Of a DNA stretch of 5,960 nucleotides, positions 5,061 through 5,960 are shown piece by piece; position 1 is the first letter of the stretch, and the number at the start of each line of letters is the position of its first letter. Made by a program: the position numbers and the translations under genes. The notes beneath the pieces are model-generated. The model saw only the letters and a program-made list of their open reading frames with translations. It did no database searches and was not told the DNA's origin. The stretch covers positions 1-5,960 of the forward strand of contig JACCRH010000350.1 in assembly GCA_013813675.1 (NCBI GenBank). Direction: 5' to 3'. The stretch comes from Gemmatimonadales bacterium. GTDB taxonomy: Bacteria > Gemmatimonadota > Gemmatimonadetes > Gemmatimonadales > GWC2-71-9.

Positions 5061-5206
5061 GCCCTCGGCCGCGGCCACCCGCCTAAGCTTGTCACCCTGA
5101 ACGAAGTGAAGGGGACCATGCTTGTATGGCCCCCTTCGCTACGCTCAGGGTGACAAAGGTGACAACTGCTGCCACGACGACTTCCGCATGACCACTCCAG
5201 CGGCGT
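5061..5206. other. Convergent intergenic region with hairpin copy 3
   Basis: Apart from the hairpin (5089-5156) there is a G/C palindrome GGCCGCGGCC (5067-5076) just after the regulator's stop. An 8-bp sequence, GGTGACAA, occurs at 5149-5156 and again at 5158-5165, the first occurrence being the outer end of the hairpin. No T-run suitable for a classical terminator is visible, so the hairpin is the only candidate structure for ending transcription from either side. Confidence 0.6.
5089..5156. repeat. Dispersed hairpin repeat, copy 3 (diverged)
   Basis: The arms are 5089-5120 and 5125-5156, with 27 of 32 Watson-Crick pairs, two further G-T wobbles and a 4-nt loop. The family ends TTGTCA and TGACAA are kept. 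Relative to copy 1, arm position 7 changed from T to C and arm position 25 from A to G, and the partner base changed in each case so that pairing is preserved. It lies between two convergent genes, 28 nt after the AraC-family stop and 50 nt beyond the TPR stop, where it could serve both transcripts as a stem-loop. Confidence 0.9.
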
Positions 5207-5960
5207 TCACGCCAGCCGCATTTTCTCCAGCAGCCGCCCGAACCTGGCGTCGCCGCGCAGCGGATCGAGCAGCGGCTCGACCTTGAGATAGGCCAGCCAG
5301 CCGCGCCGGTCGGCCATCGCGCGGTCCAGCCACTCGAAGGCGCGATCGGCATCGCCCAGACCCGAGAGCAAGGTGACGAACGCGACCGGGCTCACGTAGC
5401 GTTCGCGGGACTCGGCGTAGAGACCCTCGAGGATGCCACGGGCCTCGGTCGTCCGTCCCTTCGTCACGGCGACCCTCCCCAGTCCGGCGGTCGCCAAGGC
5501 CGGGCTGTCCGAGCTGGCCACCGCCTCGCGGAACGCCGCCGCCGCCTCATCGTGAAGCCCCATCTGCAGGTAGGCCAGGCCCAACAGGCGGTGGTTCTCC
5601 TCCGCGGTGGGATTCATGGCGAGCGCGCGCCGCAGATGCTCCAGCGCCTCCCGCGGCTGCCGGGCGTAGTAGTGCAGCCACCCCATGCTCCGGCGGATCG
5701 AGACCGACGCGGGATCGAGCTCGGCCGCCAGCCGGCCTTCGGCCAGCGAGGCCTCGGTCCGTCCCATCGCCGTGAGGAACCAGGAGTGCCACTGCCGGGC
5801 GACGGAGTAGCCTGGATTGAGCTCGATCGCGCGGCGGAAGTGCGCCGCGGCCGCGGGCCAGTCCCAGTCGTGGATGAAGGTGACCCAGGCGAGCGAGGTG
5901 TGCGCCTCGGCGAGGCTGTCGTCCAGCTCCAGCGCCCGCCGGGCCAGCTCCCGCGCTCGC
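5207..5960 (-). CDS. TPR-repeat protein, C-terminal part (cut by window edge)
   Basis: The reading frame is open from the TGA at 5207 to the right edge, giving 250 visible residues; the N-terminus lies outside the window. An ATG at 5767 is internal, because TPR sequence continues without a break upstream of it. About seven tetratricopeptide-like units can be read with a period near 34 residues, for example AAAAHFRRAIELNPGYSVAR (36-55) and REALEHLRRALAMNPTAEEN. They form a helical solenoid for protein-protein contacts. The end, a conserved-looking block that runs from a tryptophan-rich segment through VEPLLDPLRGDARF to LLEKMRL, matches the tail I know from long TPR proteins of soil phyla. In those, the solenoid usually follows a serine/threonine kinase or a winged-helix DNA-binding domain. 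Which of these heads is present, if either, cannot be seen. Confidence 0.9.
   Translation of the reverse strand, partial: RARELARRALELDDSLAEAHTSLAWVTFIHDWDWPAAAAHFRRAIELNPGYSVARQWHSWFLTAMGRTEASLAEGRLAAELDPASVSIRRSMGWLHYYARQPREALEHLRRALAMNPTAEENHRLLGLAYLQMGLHDEAAAAFREAVASSDSPALATAGLGRVAVTKGRTTEARGILEGLYAESRERYVSPVAFVTLLSGLGDADRAFEWLDRAMADRRGWLAYLKVEPLLDPLRGDARFGRLLEKMRLA

Noticed and set aside
4209..5078. 289-residue minus-strand frame
   Set aside because: It is antisense to the AraC-family gene, whose two helix-turn-helix units are intact on the plus strand.
1..5960. CRISPR array, tRNA, rRNA, phage or insertion-sequence genes
   Set aside because: There are no regularly spaced direct repeats, no cloverleaf or rRNA signature, and no integrase or transposase in any frame.

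Overview
The window is G+C-rich (roughly two thirds by eye), densely coded bacterial chromosome with short intergenic gaps. It holds six protein genes, one of them cut by the right edge, and three copies of a dispersed hairpin repeat. There are no RNA genes, CRISPR arrays, transposases or phage genes. A short Thermus/Deinococcus-type proline dehydrogenase, a Deinococcus-type topoisomerase IB, a cupredoxin lipoprotein and a TPR tail of a kind common in soil phyla suggest Gemmatimonadota or a relative (Acidobacteriota, Deinococcota). That placement is an inference from gene flavour, not a phylogeny.

Layout, left to right. Positions 1-70 are hairpin repeat copy 1. Positions 83-2231 (minus strand) are a compact three-gene operon, read right to left: proline dehydrogenase, a 104-residue protein of unknown function, and the ribosome-assembly GTPase RsgA. 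Consecutive genes overlap by 4 bp (ATGA, then GTGA), so translation is probably coupled. Positions 2232-2554 are a divergent intergenic region with hairpin copy 2, a CRP/FNR-like palindrome and a candidate -10 box. Positions 2555-3631 (plus) encode a type IB topoisomerase. Its stop lies 9 bp from the convergent stop of a cupredoxin lipoprotein gene (3641-4042, minus). A 199-bp divergent region with a 24-bp dyad separates the cupredoxin gene from an AraC-family regulator (4242-5060, plus). Hairpin copy 3 lies between that regulator and the convergent 3' end of a TPR-repeat protein gene (5207 to the window edge, minus).

Functionally these are mostly ordinary housekeeping and accessory genes. 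Proline oxidation, 30S subunit maturation and DNA relaxation do not form one known pathway. The two observations most worth following are the hairpin family, whose arms carry compensatory base changes and whose copies sit in divergent and convergent gaps alike, and the uncharacterised 104-residue protein locked between proline dehydrogenase and RsgA. I see no convincing evidence of a complete undescribed defence, mobile or biosynthetic system.
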